The translations under genes and the position numbers were made by a program. A stretch of DNA of 64,000 nt from Methylobacter sp. KS41 (GTDB taxonomy: Bacteria > Pseudomonadota > Gammaproteobacteria > Methylococcales > Methylomonadaceae): positions 186,001 to 250,000 of the forward strand of contig PHSP01000001.1 of assembly GCA_002862125.1 (NCBI GenBank), read 5' to 3'. A model generated the notes under the pieces. The model did no database searches, was not told the origin of the DNA, and was given only the letters and a program-made list of their open reading frames with translations. Positions 42,886 to 51,381 of this stretch are shown piece by piece (within the stretch, counting starts at the first letter, position 1; each line of letters starts with the position of its first letter).

Positions 42886-43842
42886 ATGATAATAAAAACA
42901 ACAAAAGACATTCCCGCCAGTGAAATCACCGACCCTTCGATTTTCAGCAAGCGCCGTCAAATCATCAAGGCTACCTTGGGGACTATTCTTACCGGTGGAT
43001 TTGTTTCGTCGACATTGGCCAACAGCACACTACCGCTTTGGGGGAATTTGCCAAAAAGCCCTGTTTCTAACGATTCTTTGACCGTTACGCCTGCTGAAAT
43101 CACCAAAAACCATACGAATTATTACGAGTTCTCATTTAATAAAAAAGAGGCAACCAGCCTGGCGCAAAATCTGGTTACCGATCCCTGGTCTGTAGAGATC
43201 AGCGGCGAAGTGGAAAAGCCGGGTAGTTATCACTTGGAAGATATTCTAGGTCAGCAGACTCTTCAGGAGTATGTCTATCGCCTTCGTTGTGTCGAGGCAT
43301 GGTCCATGGTTGTGCCCTGGGTGGGTTTTCCGCTGGCCAGTTTATTAAAAATGGTTAAACCTTTATCGACTGCTCATTTTGTAAAATTTACCGCTGTTTA
43401 TCAACCACAAACCATGCCCAAGCAACTTGCTAATGCGATGTTGGAATGGCCTTATGTTGAGGGTTTGCGCATTGATGAAGCCATGCATCCTCTGACAATA
43501 TTGGCCGTTGGCATGTATGGAGAGAGTCTGCCAAAGCAAAATGGCGCGCCCTTACGTTTGGTTGTGCCCTGGAAATACGGTTTTAAAAGTATAAAAGCGA
43601 TTGTAAAAATCGAGTTGATTAAAAGAGCGCCGATTTCAACTTGGAATAAATTTGCACCCAATGACTATGGTTTTTATTCTAATGTGAATCCGGCAGTTGC
43701 CCACCCACGCTGGAGTCAAAACAGTGAGCGCCAATTAGGCAGCAGTTTTTTTACCCCACGCCGGCAAACTGAATTATTTAATGGCTACGGTAGTCAAGTA
43801 GCGTCCTTGTATAGTGGCATGGACTTGAGGCATTTTTTCTAA
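42886..43842 (+). CDS. msrP: Methionine sulfoxide reductase, molybdoenzyme subunit MsrP
   Basis: A 318-aa periplasmic Mo-MPT enzyme repairing oxidised methionines. The start at 42886 (MIIKTTKDIPASEITDP) matches the family, in place of the longer reading from 42859. A Tat signal with the twin arginine SKRRQIIKATLG precedes the mature domain. The molybdenum ligand Cys lies in YRLRCVEAWSMVVPW, followed by the conserved LPKQNGAPLRLVVPWKYGFKSIK. msrQ overlaps its stop codon. Confidence 0.95.
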   Translation: MIIKTTKDIPASEITDPSIFSKRRQIIKATLGTILTGGFVSSTLANSTLPLWGNLPKSPVSNDSLTVTPAEITKNHTNYYEFSFNKKEATSLAQNLVTDPWSVEISGEVEKPGSYHLEDILGQQTLQEYVYRLRCVEAWSMVVPWVGFPLASLLKMVKPLSTAHFVKFTAVYQPQTMPKQLANAMLEWPYVEGLRIDEAMHPLTILAVGMYGESLPKQNGAPLRLVVPWKYGFKSIKAIVKIELIKRAPISTWNKFAPNDYGFYSNVNPAVAHPRWSQNSERQLGSSFFTPRRQTELFNGYGSQVASLYSGMDLRHFF

Positions 43843-44558
43843 TGACTTTTCGATTCAACAATTTGTATTCCTTAACTCTGGCCGTTTGTTTAATACCTTT
43901 GTTATGGTTGCTTATTGATACTGCTTTCGACAATTTAGGACCAAACCCTATTCAAGCCCTGCATATTCGCCTGGGGGATTGGTCACTACGTTTTTTATGG
44001 CTGACGCTGGCTATTACGCCCCTTCAAACGGTTACAAGTTGGCGCGGCATGACAGAATACCGGCAAATGTTAGGGATGTATGCTTTCTTTTATGCGACTT
44101 TACATGTACTGGCCTACTTGCTGATGGATCATGCTCTGGTGTGGTCTGTTATCGGGATTGATATCATTGAAAGTCAATATATTTGGTTTGGGGTGCTGGC
44201 TTACATCATTATTCTTTCATTAGCGCTAACATCGCCCAAATGGGCTAAAAAGCGTATGGGTAAAAACTGGAAAAAACTTCACCGGTATATATATTTAGCA
44301 GCAGGTGCAGCCATTATTCATTATTACTGGCAACTCAAAGGTAACTTGGCGGAACCTCTCTTTTATTTGCTAATCGTCTGTCTATTACTGGGCTTTCGCG
44401 TTTTAGTCTGGGTTAAAAACCGTCGATTAACCAGATTGATGATTCCAACCGGCAAAATGGTGCTGGTCTTGGCGGAAAAACAAGTGATGTCTGAAATAAT
44501 CCGCGAACAGCAAAGGGAAAATGCTGAAAGGCTTGATAAATCGCAAGCCCTAACCTGA
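43842..44558 (+). CDS. msrQ: Heme membrane subunit MsrQ
   Basis: A 238-aa inner-membrane b-type heme protein that passes electrons from the quinone pool or flavin reductase to MsrP. It has about six transmembrane helices with heme-ligand-type histidines in AFFYATLHVLAYL and KLHRYIYLAAGAAIIHYYW, the ferric-reductase-like fold. The early motif TGxW is replaced by LHIRLGDWSLRFL, as in other MsrQ proteins. It starts within the msrP stop (TAATG) and has a hydrophilic C-terminal extension. Confidence 0.93.
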   Translation: MTFRFNNLYSLTLAVCLIPLLWLLIDTAFDNLGPNPIQALHIRLGDWSLRFLWLTLAITPLQTVTSWRGMTEYRQMLGMYAFFYATLHVLAYLLMDHALVWSVIGIDIIESQYIWFGVLAYIIILSLALTSPKWAKKRMGKNWKKLHRYIYLAAGAAIIHYYWQLKGNLAEPLFYLLIVCLLLGFRVLVWVKNRRLTRLMIPTGKMVLVLAEKQVMSEIIREQQRENAERLDKSQALT

Positions 44559-44783
44559 CAAACTCAATGCAGTGTAAGCATCGGTTACATACTACTTGAG
44601 CAGGAATGGGAAACCCTAATCCCCATCAATTGATAACATAAAAAAACTCCCATTAGTATTAGTAGTTGCTTACTCGGTGAACAGTTGCGTTTGGTTCTGT
44701 CGCAAATTTTTTATTAAATTTCAACTGAGTATATTAGTAAGTAATAACCATATTACCTAACCAGCTATCCCTCTGCGTCAGAA

Positions 44784-45160
44784 TAGTTGTCGCCTCAAAT
44801 TTTAAGAAAAAAATAAAATTTGAGATTAGCAATGAAAAAATATAAAAGGTATTCAATAGACTTCAAAGAACAGGCATTGGTAAAAGTTTACAGACGTGGC
44901 AATGACCAATCGATTCAGTCCGTCGCAAACGAATTGAACATGAAGGCTTGGACGGAAAGCTTCTGGATAATCGTAAAGCCGTCTACGAGGCTGCTCGTGC
45001 TAAACATCCGCAGCGCTGGAGCGGGGTATTTCTCGCAATTGGCAAAGAATCCAAGCAGTCCACCTTAACCCAGACAAGGACTAAGCAAAAAAATGATACC
45101 AAGGAGGTGATTATTCAGAACACAAACCAGAGTAAGATTTAACCGCCGAGGCGACAACTA
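44784..45160. mobile_element. Internally deleted IS with intact terminal repeats, 377 bp
   Basis: Perfect 13-bp terminal inverted repeats TAGTTGTCGCCTC (44784-44796) and GAGGCGACAACTA (45148-45160). Between them the first ~40 codons of a transposase OrfA remain (MKKYKRYSIDFKEQALVKVYRRGNDQSIQSVANELNM). They are joined to a C-terminal OrfB-like piece (AVYEAARAKHPQRWSG, then a frameshift and SRNWQRIQAVHLNPDK). The middle is gone. With both ends kept, it could be moved by a transposase supplied in trans. Confidence 0.78.
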
Positions 45161-45293
45161 GATTGACAATTTCCGCACGCTCTGCGTGGGAATGCCTACC
45201 GGCTTTTATCTCAACCCAAAACATCAACGCACCACCTATCCGGGCAAAACATTATTCCGCCGATCCAGCACACCACACGCCATACCTCGTCTG

Positions 45294-45318
45294 CGTTCCC
45301 ACGCAGAGCGTGGGAACG
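45294..45318. repeat. Perfect palindromic hairpin
   Basis: CGTTCCCACGC, AGA, GCGTGGGAACG: two 11-bp arms and a 3-base loop. An imperfect half copy lies at 45177-45195. Sequences of this type recur in many proteobacterial genomes as extragenic palindromes; here it lies between two IS elements. Confidence 0.7.
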
Positions 45319-45341
45319 AGTCAAATATAAGCATCCTATAT

Positions 45342-47460
45342 TTTAACCCATCTTCGTGAATTCTACTGATAATTTCTTGTTATTTCAATAAGTTAAAATT
45401 TTAATTTATCTCAAATGGCACTACATATTTTTTCTTATCAATAATCGTCTTACATTTACCTATCAGGTCAGGTTTGATACTTAAGGCTGCGTATAGTTGT
45501 TTTTGGCGTGTTTCGGCTTGGGTTGTTGTGCGCAGGTGAATGGTCTTATTATCCTCTGTCGGCAAGGTAATCGTGAGGCGTTGTTGGGTCGACATAATGT
45601 TGCGTATGCTGTCCCAGCTTAAATGGATACCCTGCTGCTTGAGTTGATAGCGCAGGGTATGCACCAGATGGTAGGCCATTAAAGTAATGAACAAGTGTCC
45701 GGTGACGCGTTCTTCTTTATGGTGGAAAACTGGACGTAAGCCGAGGTCGGTTTTCAAGCTTCTGAACGTGGCTTCGATCTCGGTCAGCATGATATAGGTT
45801 GACCACAATTGTTCTTCCGACCAGTCCGGAGTAGTGGTTCTCAGGCAGTAAACTCCGCAGTGCCGGTCTTTTTGTTCACTTTTGGGTTCACGCTGCCATT
45901 CAATACGGATGGCGTTGTTTTTCGCGTCATCAGCAATGACTTCAATGCGGTAGTCTTGCGCGACGCGGCTGTTTTTTTCGCGCAGCCGGCCAATGCGTTC
46001 GAGTATTTTCGCGTAGTTTTTGATCGTGCCTTTTTTGTCCAAACCGGCATGGAGCTTGTCGAGCCCCTCTTCCAGACGAACGTGGAAGCGGTTGCGGATG
46101 GCCTGTTCTTTTTTGGCTTTTTGATCGGAGTGGCAATAGAGCCGGGTTTCCCCGGTTTCTGCATCGATTGTGCGGTAAACGCTGACTTTGCTCTGTCCGG
46201 TTTCCCTAACCAGTACGGCATTATCCTGGTCTCTGGGATCTTGTAGGTAGCGTTCCCGGCTGACCACCAGGTAAAGATAACCGCGCGCGCTTAACCAGGC
46301 GAGATTGTCAGCGCTGGCAATGCCGGCATCCATGATAATGACCGGTTTTTCTCCGGCTAATGGATTTTTCCCCTGCAGACCGTCCAGCATCAGCGCCAAC
46401 GTGGCGGGCTCGCTGGCGTTGCCTGGAAAGACCTGGCTGCTGAGCGGGAAGCCATTGCCATCCAGAACCAGACCTAAGGTCACCAATGGGCAATCACGGC
46501 GTTTTTCTTTGGAGCGGCCGAACCGGGCCTTGGGGTTTTGGGCGCACTGGCCTTCAAAATAGGTGTTGGTCAAGTCGTACAAGACGATGCTCCGGTTTAA
46601 ATCGAATAAGGTCTGCTCCTGAGCACCCAGAAAAGTTTCCAGCGCCGACTGGTGTTTGAGCAACTTATCGCTGATGGTGTACAGGCGCGTCAGACTGGTG
46701 CTGCCGTAGTCATGATCAAGCAGTTCACCCAGGCCGGTACGCGCTTGCAGCCAGTCATGGGTCTGCAGTTCGCTGCCGGGTGAAATCATGCGCCCTATGA
46801 TGCTGCCCAATGCCGCCGCGGCATCGATTTTGTTAAAGCCCAGTGCGGCAAGCTTCTGATCCAGCTGCAACTGCATGACCGCATGCAACGCCAACGTTTC
46901 CCCGCCGATGCTGCGGGCTTGATGGGCTTCGATATGATTAATGCCGACACTATGATAATCCTGCCCGGGCGTCGCTGCCGCCACCGGTTGCGCCAGTTTC
47001 GCGATGATGAGGTCGCTATAGCGCACGGCGGCGGCCTCCAGAAGTTGACCGGCATCATCCTCTAAATGAAACAACTCGTCTTGGCGCGGCGCTGAGCCTT
47101 GCAGAAGCTGTTCAATTCTGGCCGCAAGCAAGGGCCAGTGCGCGGGCTCAATGGCAAAGTCTTTGCCCAGATTGAGTAGCGTACGTTGCTTGACTTGTGT
47201 TCCCTCACGCACGGATTCAACGATCCGATAGGTATAGGAATCTTCGCCATGATCCGCTGTTTTAGTTTTGGTTCTTCGAATATACATGGCTCTAGCATGG
47301 GCGCTATTCCGGAAAAAATCAAGATGCAAACCTAAATGGATGGCACTACAAGAGAGAGCGAAAAATGAGCATTGATTTTAAAGGGTTTTTTCGAAATGAA
47401 AACCGCCGGTAACCAAAAATCAATAACTTAGGGAGACTGGAGTCACGAAGATGGGTTAAA
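45342..47460 (-). mobile_element. IS1634-family insertion sequence, 2119 bp
   Basis: Perfect 18-bp terminal inverted repeats TTTAACCCATCTTCGTGA (45342-45359) and its complement (47443-47460) enclose one intact transposase gene. No target duplication is seen: the flanks are CTATAT on the left and GGCGTT on the right. The insertion may be old or rearranged. Confidence 0.92.
45401..47287 (-). CDS. IS1634-family transposase
   Basis: A 628-aa DDE transposase. The start MYIRRTKTKTADHGEDSYTYRIVES is typical of IS1634 and is preferred over the upstream ATG at 47329. The catalytic region includes SIVLYDLTNTYFEGQ (first Asp), PVIIMDAGIASADNLAWL (second Asp) and MLTEIEATFRSLKTDLGLRPVFHHKEERVTGHLFI (Glu region, Y-x2-R-x3-E-x6-K-like). 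The gene is full length without disruption, so the element is probably active. Confidence 0.94.
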   Translation of the reverse strand: MYIRRTKTKTADHGEDSYTYRIVESVREGTQVKQRTLLNLGKDFAIEPAHWPLLAARIEQLLQGSAPRQDELFHLEDDAGQLLEAAAVRYSDLIIAKLAQPVAAATPGQDYHSVGINHIEAHQARSIGGETLALHAVMQLQLDQKLAALGFNKIDAAAALGSIIGRMISPGSELQTHDWLQARTGLGELLDHDYGSTSLTRLYTISDKLLKHQSALETFLGAQEQTLFDLNRSIVLYDLTNTYFEGQCAQNPKARFGRSKEKRRDCPLVTLGLVLDGNGFPLSSQVFPGNASEPATLALMLDGLQGKNPLAGEKPVIIMDAGIASADNLAWLSARGYLYLVVSRERYLQDPRDQDNAVLVRETGQSKVSVYRTIDAETGETRLYCHSDQKAKKEQAIRNRFHVRLEEGLDKLHAGLDKKGTIKNYAKILERIGRLREKNSRVAQDYRIEVIADDAKNNAIRIEWQREPKSEQKDRHCGVYCLRTTTPDWSEEQLWSTYIMLTEIEATFRSLKTDLGLRPVFHHKEERVTGHLFITLMAYHLVHTLRYQLKQQGIHLSWDSIRNIMSTQQRLTITLPTEDNKTIHLRTTTQAETRQKQLYAALSIKPDLIGKCKTIIDKKKYVVPFEIN

Positions 47461-47798
47461 GGCGTTAAACGCTGATCAAGTCCGAACCGCTGTGTGCATA
47501 CAATGAGAATTTTCCCTAGCCCGCCAACCATCGGTGTCATGAAAAGGTATGCGGTGCGTACCCTGTCTAAAGCGCTGACAGCCTCTTAAAGGCAGTCGGA
47601 TGGAATCGATTGGGTGTGTCTGCACGAAGTGAGATTTTAAAAGACCGGGGAATATCTTCATGCGCGTAGTCAATAATATTTCATGAACGGCCCCAGCATT
47701 CACTTGCTGATGAACCTAAAAAACGCAGCGCTCCATATTGGATTTGTTGCGACCAAAGAATCCAGGCTTTTGTTTAAGCTAGATACAGATGGATTGGG
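47461..47798. other. Intergenic, 338 bp, nothing recognised
   Basis: This lies between the right end of the IS1634 element and the potassium channel gene. No conserved gene, RNA or clear repeat is seen; short open frames here look spurious. Confidence 0.5.
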
Positions 47799-49058
47799 CT
47801 ATGATTCTTTTTTAGCAACCACTTCAACCTGCCCCAACAAGCGCTGCATAATCGAAGAGCTGTCGATTTGTTCGCCAGTCAGGGCCATAGTCAGCAGCTC
47901 ACCGCCCAACACTTGAGGGGCAATGATCATGGTAGGATGCACTCTGCGAATACGTTTCATATTGTTCACGTCATTGACTGCTGCGACTGTTTTCACTCCG
48001 CCCTTGAGTTCTTTAGCGGCCAGAATGACAAAGGCATTTTCGGAATCATCATTCAATAAAGCCAAAATGGCTTTCGCCTCTTCTCCTCCAGCCTTTTTCA
48101 GCACATCCACATCACTGCCGTCTCCAAGAACAATGTCCATTTCATCAATTTTGGCGTGTTCAGGAACAGCAAGCAGGATAACAGTGACTTGTTCGCCGCG
48201 CGCGGTCAGTTCGTGATAAGTGTTGCTGGCCAGCGATGAATGACCGACGATGATGTAGTGATTACTGCGTTTCATGATGGTTTTTCTCCTGGAGGTAATG
48301 TTCTCAATGCGATTCATGAAAGCCGGAACCAAAGTAGTTCCGACTGCTGCTCCAATTACGGTAATGCCCAGAATAATCACTGAAATCAAAAATAGACGAG
48401 CTTCCGTTGTCGTTGGCGTGACATCCCCATAGCCGACCGATGTTATCGTTACAATAACAAAGTATAAAGCGGTTGCCAGATCGGAGATTGGCGGGCTGAA
48501 TTGATCGCCCAAGTGATACGATCCAAAAACAGCATAGCCCATAAATACGATCAAGGACGATAATGCGAACATGATACCCAGTGTCATGTTTTCACGGTCA
48601 AAACGCCGATAATATATGGCCAGCAATAGCAACAAAACGCTGTCAATGATTATTCGCCACCAGGACACGGCCACTATCCCGGCATGGAAATGGAATAACA
48701 AAGCGGTAAGAATCAGCATGATGTTCGTTAGCCAAGCTAGCCGTGAACGCAAAAATAAACCTAGCGACATGACCAGCAATAATGCGCCTATCGAAGATCG
48801 AGAAATCCCTAACCAACTAAGGCCGACTATACCCGAATCGGCATCGGTAACCAGTTTCGCCACAAAATTCAACCCCAACATTTTGGTGAGAAACGGAGCC
48901 AGGTACATCAAACCGATCAGTGCAGAAACGACAGCCAACGGTACCTGCGGAAACCAATTTCTGTAATTAAGCAAATTTTTGCCAAAATGCAAAAGCGATT
49001 TATGAAAATTTAGCTTGGGCATAGATAAAATTTTTCTACATGTTTTGTTGAAGACCAA
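47799..49058 (-). CDS. Kch-like potassium channel with RCK domain
   Basis: A 419-aa inner-membrane channel close in length to E. coli Kch (417 aa). Several N-terminal hydrophobic segments are followed by a pore helix and selectivity filter TITSVGYGDVTP. The cytoplasmic RCK (TrkA-N) domain begins at KRSNHYIIVGHSSLASNTYHEL and ends near HPTMIIAPQVLGGELL. No regularly spaced arginines of a voltage sensor are obvious. The start could be 49058 or 49022 (MPKLNFHKS). It probably sets membrane potential or K+ flux; the gating signal is unknown. Confidence 0.88.
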   Translation of the reverse strand: MVFNKTCRKILSMPKLNFHKSLLHFGKNLLNYRNWFPQVPLAVVSALIGLMYLAPFLTKMLGLNFVAKLVTDADSGIVGLSWLGISRSSIGALLLVMSLGLFLRSRLAWLTNIMLILTALLFHFHAGIVAVSWWRIIIDSVLLLLLAIYYRRFDRENMTLGIMFALSSLIVFMGYAVFGSYHLGDQFSPPISDLATALYFVIVTITSVGYGDVTPTTTEARLFLISVIILGITVIGAAVGTTLVPAFMNRIENITSRRKTIMKRSNHYIIVGHSSLASNTYHELTARGEQVTVILLAVPEHAKIDEMDIVLGDGSDVDVLKKAGGEEAKAILALLNDDSENAFVILAAKELKGGVKTVAAVNDVNNMKRIRRVHPTMIIAPQVLGGELLTMALTGEQIDSSSIMQRLLGQVEVVAKKES

Positions 49059-49096
49059 AGACTTTTTTTATGGTTTAACTTGCTGTTAGTAAAAAT

Positions 49097-50878
49097 TCAT
49101 CGCGGGGGGCGTTTGGCATCATGAAACCAGCGGCGCATCGCAGCCATTTGTTCGACTTGCGCCTGCGGCGCGTGTCTTTTACAACTTGCATATTCTTCCG
49201 TGCCCGCCTTGGCTCCCCAGCGGATTTCGACGCAATCATTCGGGTTATACGCCATCTCAAATGCTGGTTTACGCGCCAATATATCCGCCACCGGAAGCTC
49301 CCAGGGTTTGCCGTTGCTGCGGACATAGCGGATTTTTTTCTCTGAAATCAATTTTTCATGCAGTTGCTCTATCCGGGTTTTAGCCTGCGGCGCGGACTGA
49401 GCAGTTAAGTTAAATAGCTCAGGATAGCGGACAACTTTTTCCGGAAAATCGAGCAATACCTTGATAGCAATCAGCAAGCGCATATCACGCGAAGGCGTGG
49501 CGTAATCTTCCCACGCTCCAACCGTTTCAAAAATAGCCGCGCCTTCCGGCATATTGATGATACGGTGGGTTTTACGGAAATAATCTTCTCCGTTTTCAAC
49601 CGAATGCAAGCGAGTTTCTAATTGTTCCAGCAGAGCGGTTAAAGCCGTCTCGTAAGCCTGTTTTTCATCCAGGCCGCCGGGGTTAATAAGTTTGTAAAGC
49701 CGTGCGTAAAAATCTTCTGGGCTCAACGCCCCCTGTTCAGCCGAATAGTCCGGCAACTCGCTGTTTTTCAACAGCCTGTGATTAGCGGCAAGCGGGCGGA
49801 ACGCTTTAAAACCCGGCCCGGCGCTGTCTGAATCAGCAAATAAAAATGCGCCCTCCCAGAATCTTTTCCGGCTGATGGTATGATCAGGCTGGGCGTCAAC
49901 CGCGAATAATATCCCCGGACTGTCTGCAGTCTGCGGCACCCATTTAGCCAGAATCAATGTGTGTCCGTATGGGTCGGCATAAATAGTGCCCGGCCGCAAC
50001 GCCTCGCGCCGCAACTCCACAGGATAAAAGTCGGTTTCTTCGGATGCAAGCGCGGTGCGGCCATTTCCGGAATGCACAACGTCCATCAGGGCAGCGCTTA
50101 AGGTTTTAAATTTGGCGGGCGGCGCGGCGGATTGTTCAAAATCTGTTTTTATCGTAGCGGAACTGCATCGAGGCGGCTTTTGAGTTGAGCCTCGGCTGCA
50201 AGCCCGGTAACTGAAAGGCAAGCCATTTTTCCAGGCAAAATAACTGCGTAGAAAATACGGAAAATCGGCGCAATCGGGAGCCGCAGGCAAGGATTTATCT
50301 TCATTCAAGCCCAAATAGTTGTGCAAAAAATTACGCTTTGAATCGCGTAAAACGGGCTCCAGAGAACGGAAACTTAGGCTCTCATCAGCCGGACTATCAA
50401 AAAGCCGTTCTATCCAGGCGGAATAAAAGGCTTCATAGCGGTCATTCCAGGCGGCGTGTTTGTCCGTGCCGTTGTCGCCGTTAAAAATTTCACGGCATGC
50501 CAGCGATTCGTCTTTATCCTTGGCCTCTAATTGATAGCGGCCTTCGCCGAGTTTGCCAATCCGCGCCGATAAATGCCAGGGCATCCCATTATTCCCCGCG
50601 GCTTTTAATAACAGTTTTTCACCCTCCGGATTGGTCAATACCAATTCCGTGATGGCTTCGGAGGCGGATACCGCCATGATATTAACCGGCGCCCCCGCTT
50701 TTATGATGCGCGGAGAAATCCAGATACTGGTTGTATCGCCTTGCGTGCAGGAAGAGGCAAAACTTGCCTGACTGATCAAATAGCCCGCTAAAATAATCGT
50801 TTGAAATAGCCGCTTTTTATGGCCGGATGAAACGATACGGGCAAAATAGCATGATTCTGAAAAGTTGCTTAACGCCAT
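49097..50878 (-). CDS. Secreted protein with Cys/His hydrolase-like signature
   Basis: A 593-aa exported protein of unrecognised family. A signal segment (FQTIILAGYLISQASFASS) precedes a beta-rich N-terminal domain (about 50-140). The middle contains PDCADFPYFLRSYFAWKNGLPFSYRAC (about 200-227) and later YADPYGHTLILAKWV (about 300). This Cys then Gly-His order resembles NlpC/P60 or transglutaminase-like papain folds. The C-terminal ~250 residues are helical. It may act on cell-wall or periplasmic substrates, but that is inference. It is minus strand, 38 bases before the channel gene. Confidence 0.7.
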   Translation of the reverse strand: MALSNFSESCYFARIVSSGHKKRLFQTIILAGYLISQASFASSCTQGDTTSIWISPRIIKAGAPVNIMAVSASEAITELVLTNPEGEKLLLKAAGNNGMPWHLSARIGKLGEGRYQLEAKDKDESLACREIFNGDNGTDKHAAWNDRYEAFYSAWIERLFDSPADESLSFRSLEPVLRDSKRNFLHNYLGLNEDKSLPAAPDCADFPYFLRSYFAWKNGLPFSYRACSRGSTQKPPRCSSATIKTDFEQSAAPPAKFKTLSAALMDVVHSGNGRTALASEETDFYPVELRREALRPGTIYADPYGHTLILAKWVPQTADSPGILFAVDAQPDHTISRKRFWEGAFLFADSDSAGPGFKAFRPLAANHRLLKNSELPDYSAEQGALSPEDFYARLYKLINPGGLDEKQAYETALTALLEQLETRLHSVENGEDYFRKTHRIINMPEGAAIFETVGAWEDYATPSRDMRLLIAIKVLLDFPEKVVRYPELFNLTAQSAPQAKTRIEQLHEKLISEKKIRYVRSNGKPWELPVADILARKPAFEMAYNPNDCVEIRWGAKAGTEEYASCKRHAPQAQVEQMAAMRRWFHDAKRPPR

Positions 50879-51381
50879 CCGCTTATGTAGATTGCTTTTC
50901 GTGACACACTCCCGGAGTTGTTGACTGGGCTGGAACCAAAAAACCGTGAAAAGTTTTCTTGACTAAACTTTGGATAAGCTGACAGTCATTACCTCAGAGC
51001 CATTTCCCGTTCTGAAGTTTTTACCGCTTATTGCCTGCGGCGTCTAAATATGAATCAACCTGCCCAGCTGAAAAATTTTAATATCATACTGATAATTGCA
51101 GGATTCCTGAACTTTATTGAAATAAGTTTGACAGAATACCAGGAAAAACCTGGTTTAACAGGGTCGCCGCTTTATTTAAGAAACCGCTTAACAGTTGATG
51201 GCTTTTAAGCATATCATCCGGCACAAGCATTGATAGAATTGAAGTGGCTTTCATTTTTTGAAAATTTGCGGCAGTCAGCCTTAATTTTTCAATGCCGGAA
51301 TTTAAAATTCATAGCCGAGCTTGAAGATTTTCTTCTTACCGGCTTCACTGCTAATTTAATCATAATAAAACCGAGAATTCT
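50879..51381. other. Intergenic, 503 bp, no gene recognised
   Basis: This lies between two divergent genes. It should contain both promoters; no clear RNA, repeat or intact gene is seen. Confidence 0.5.

Noticed and set aside
49075-49383. Several small frames opposite the 593-aa gene
   Set aside because: They lie antisense inside a well-supported coding sequence and have no family resemblance.
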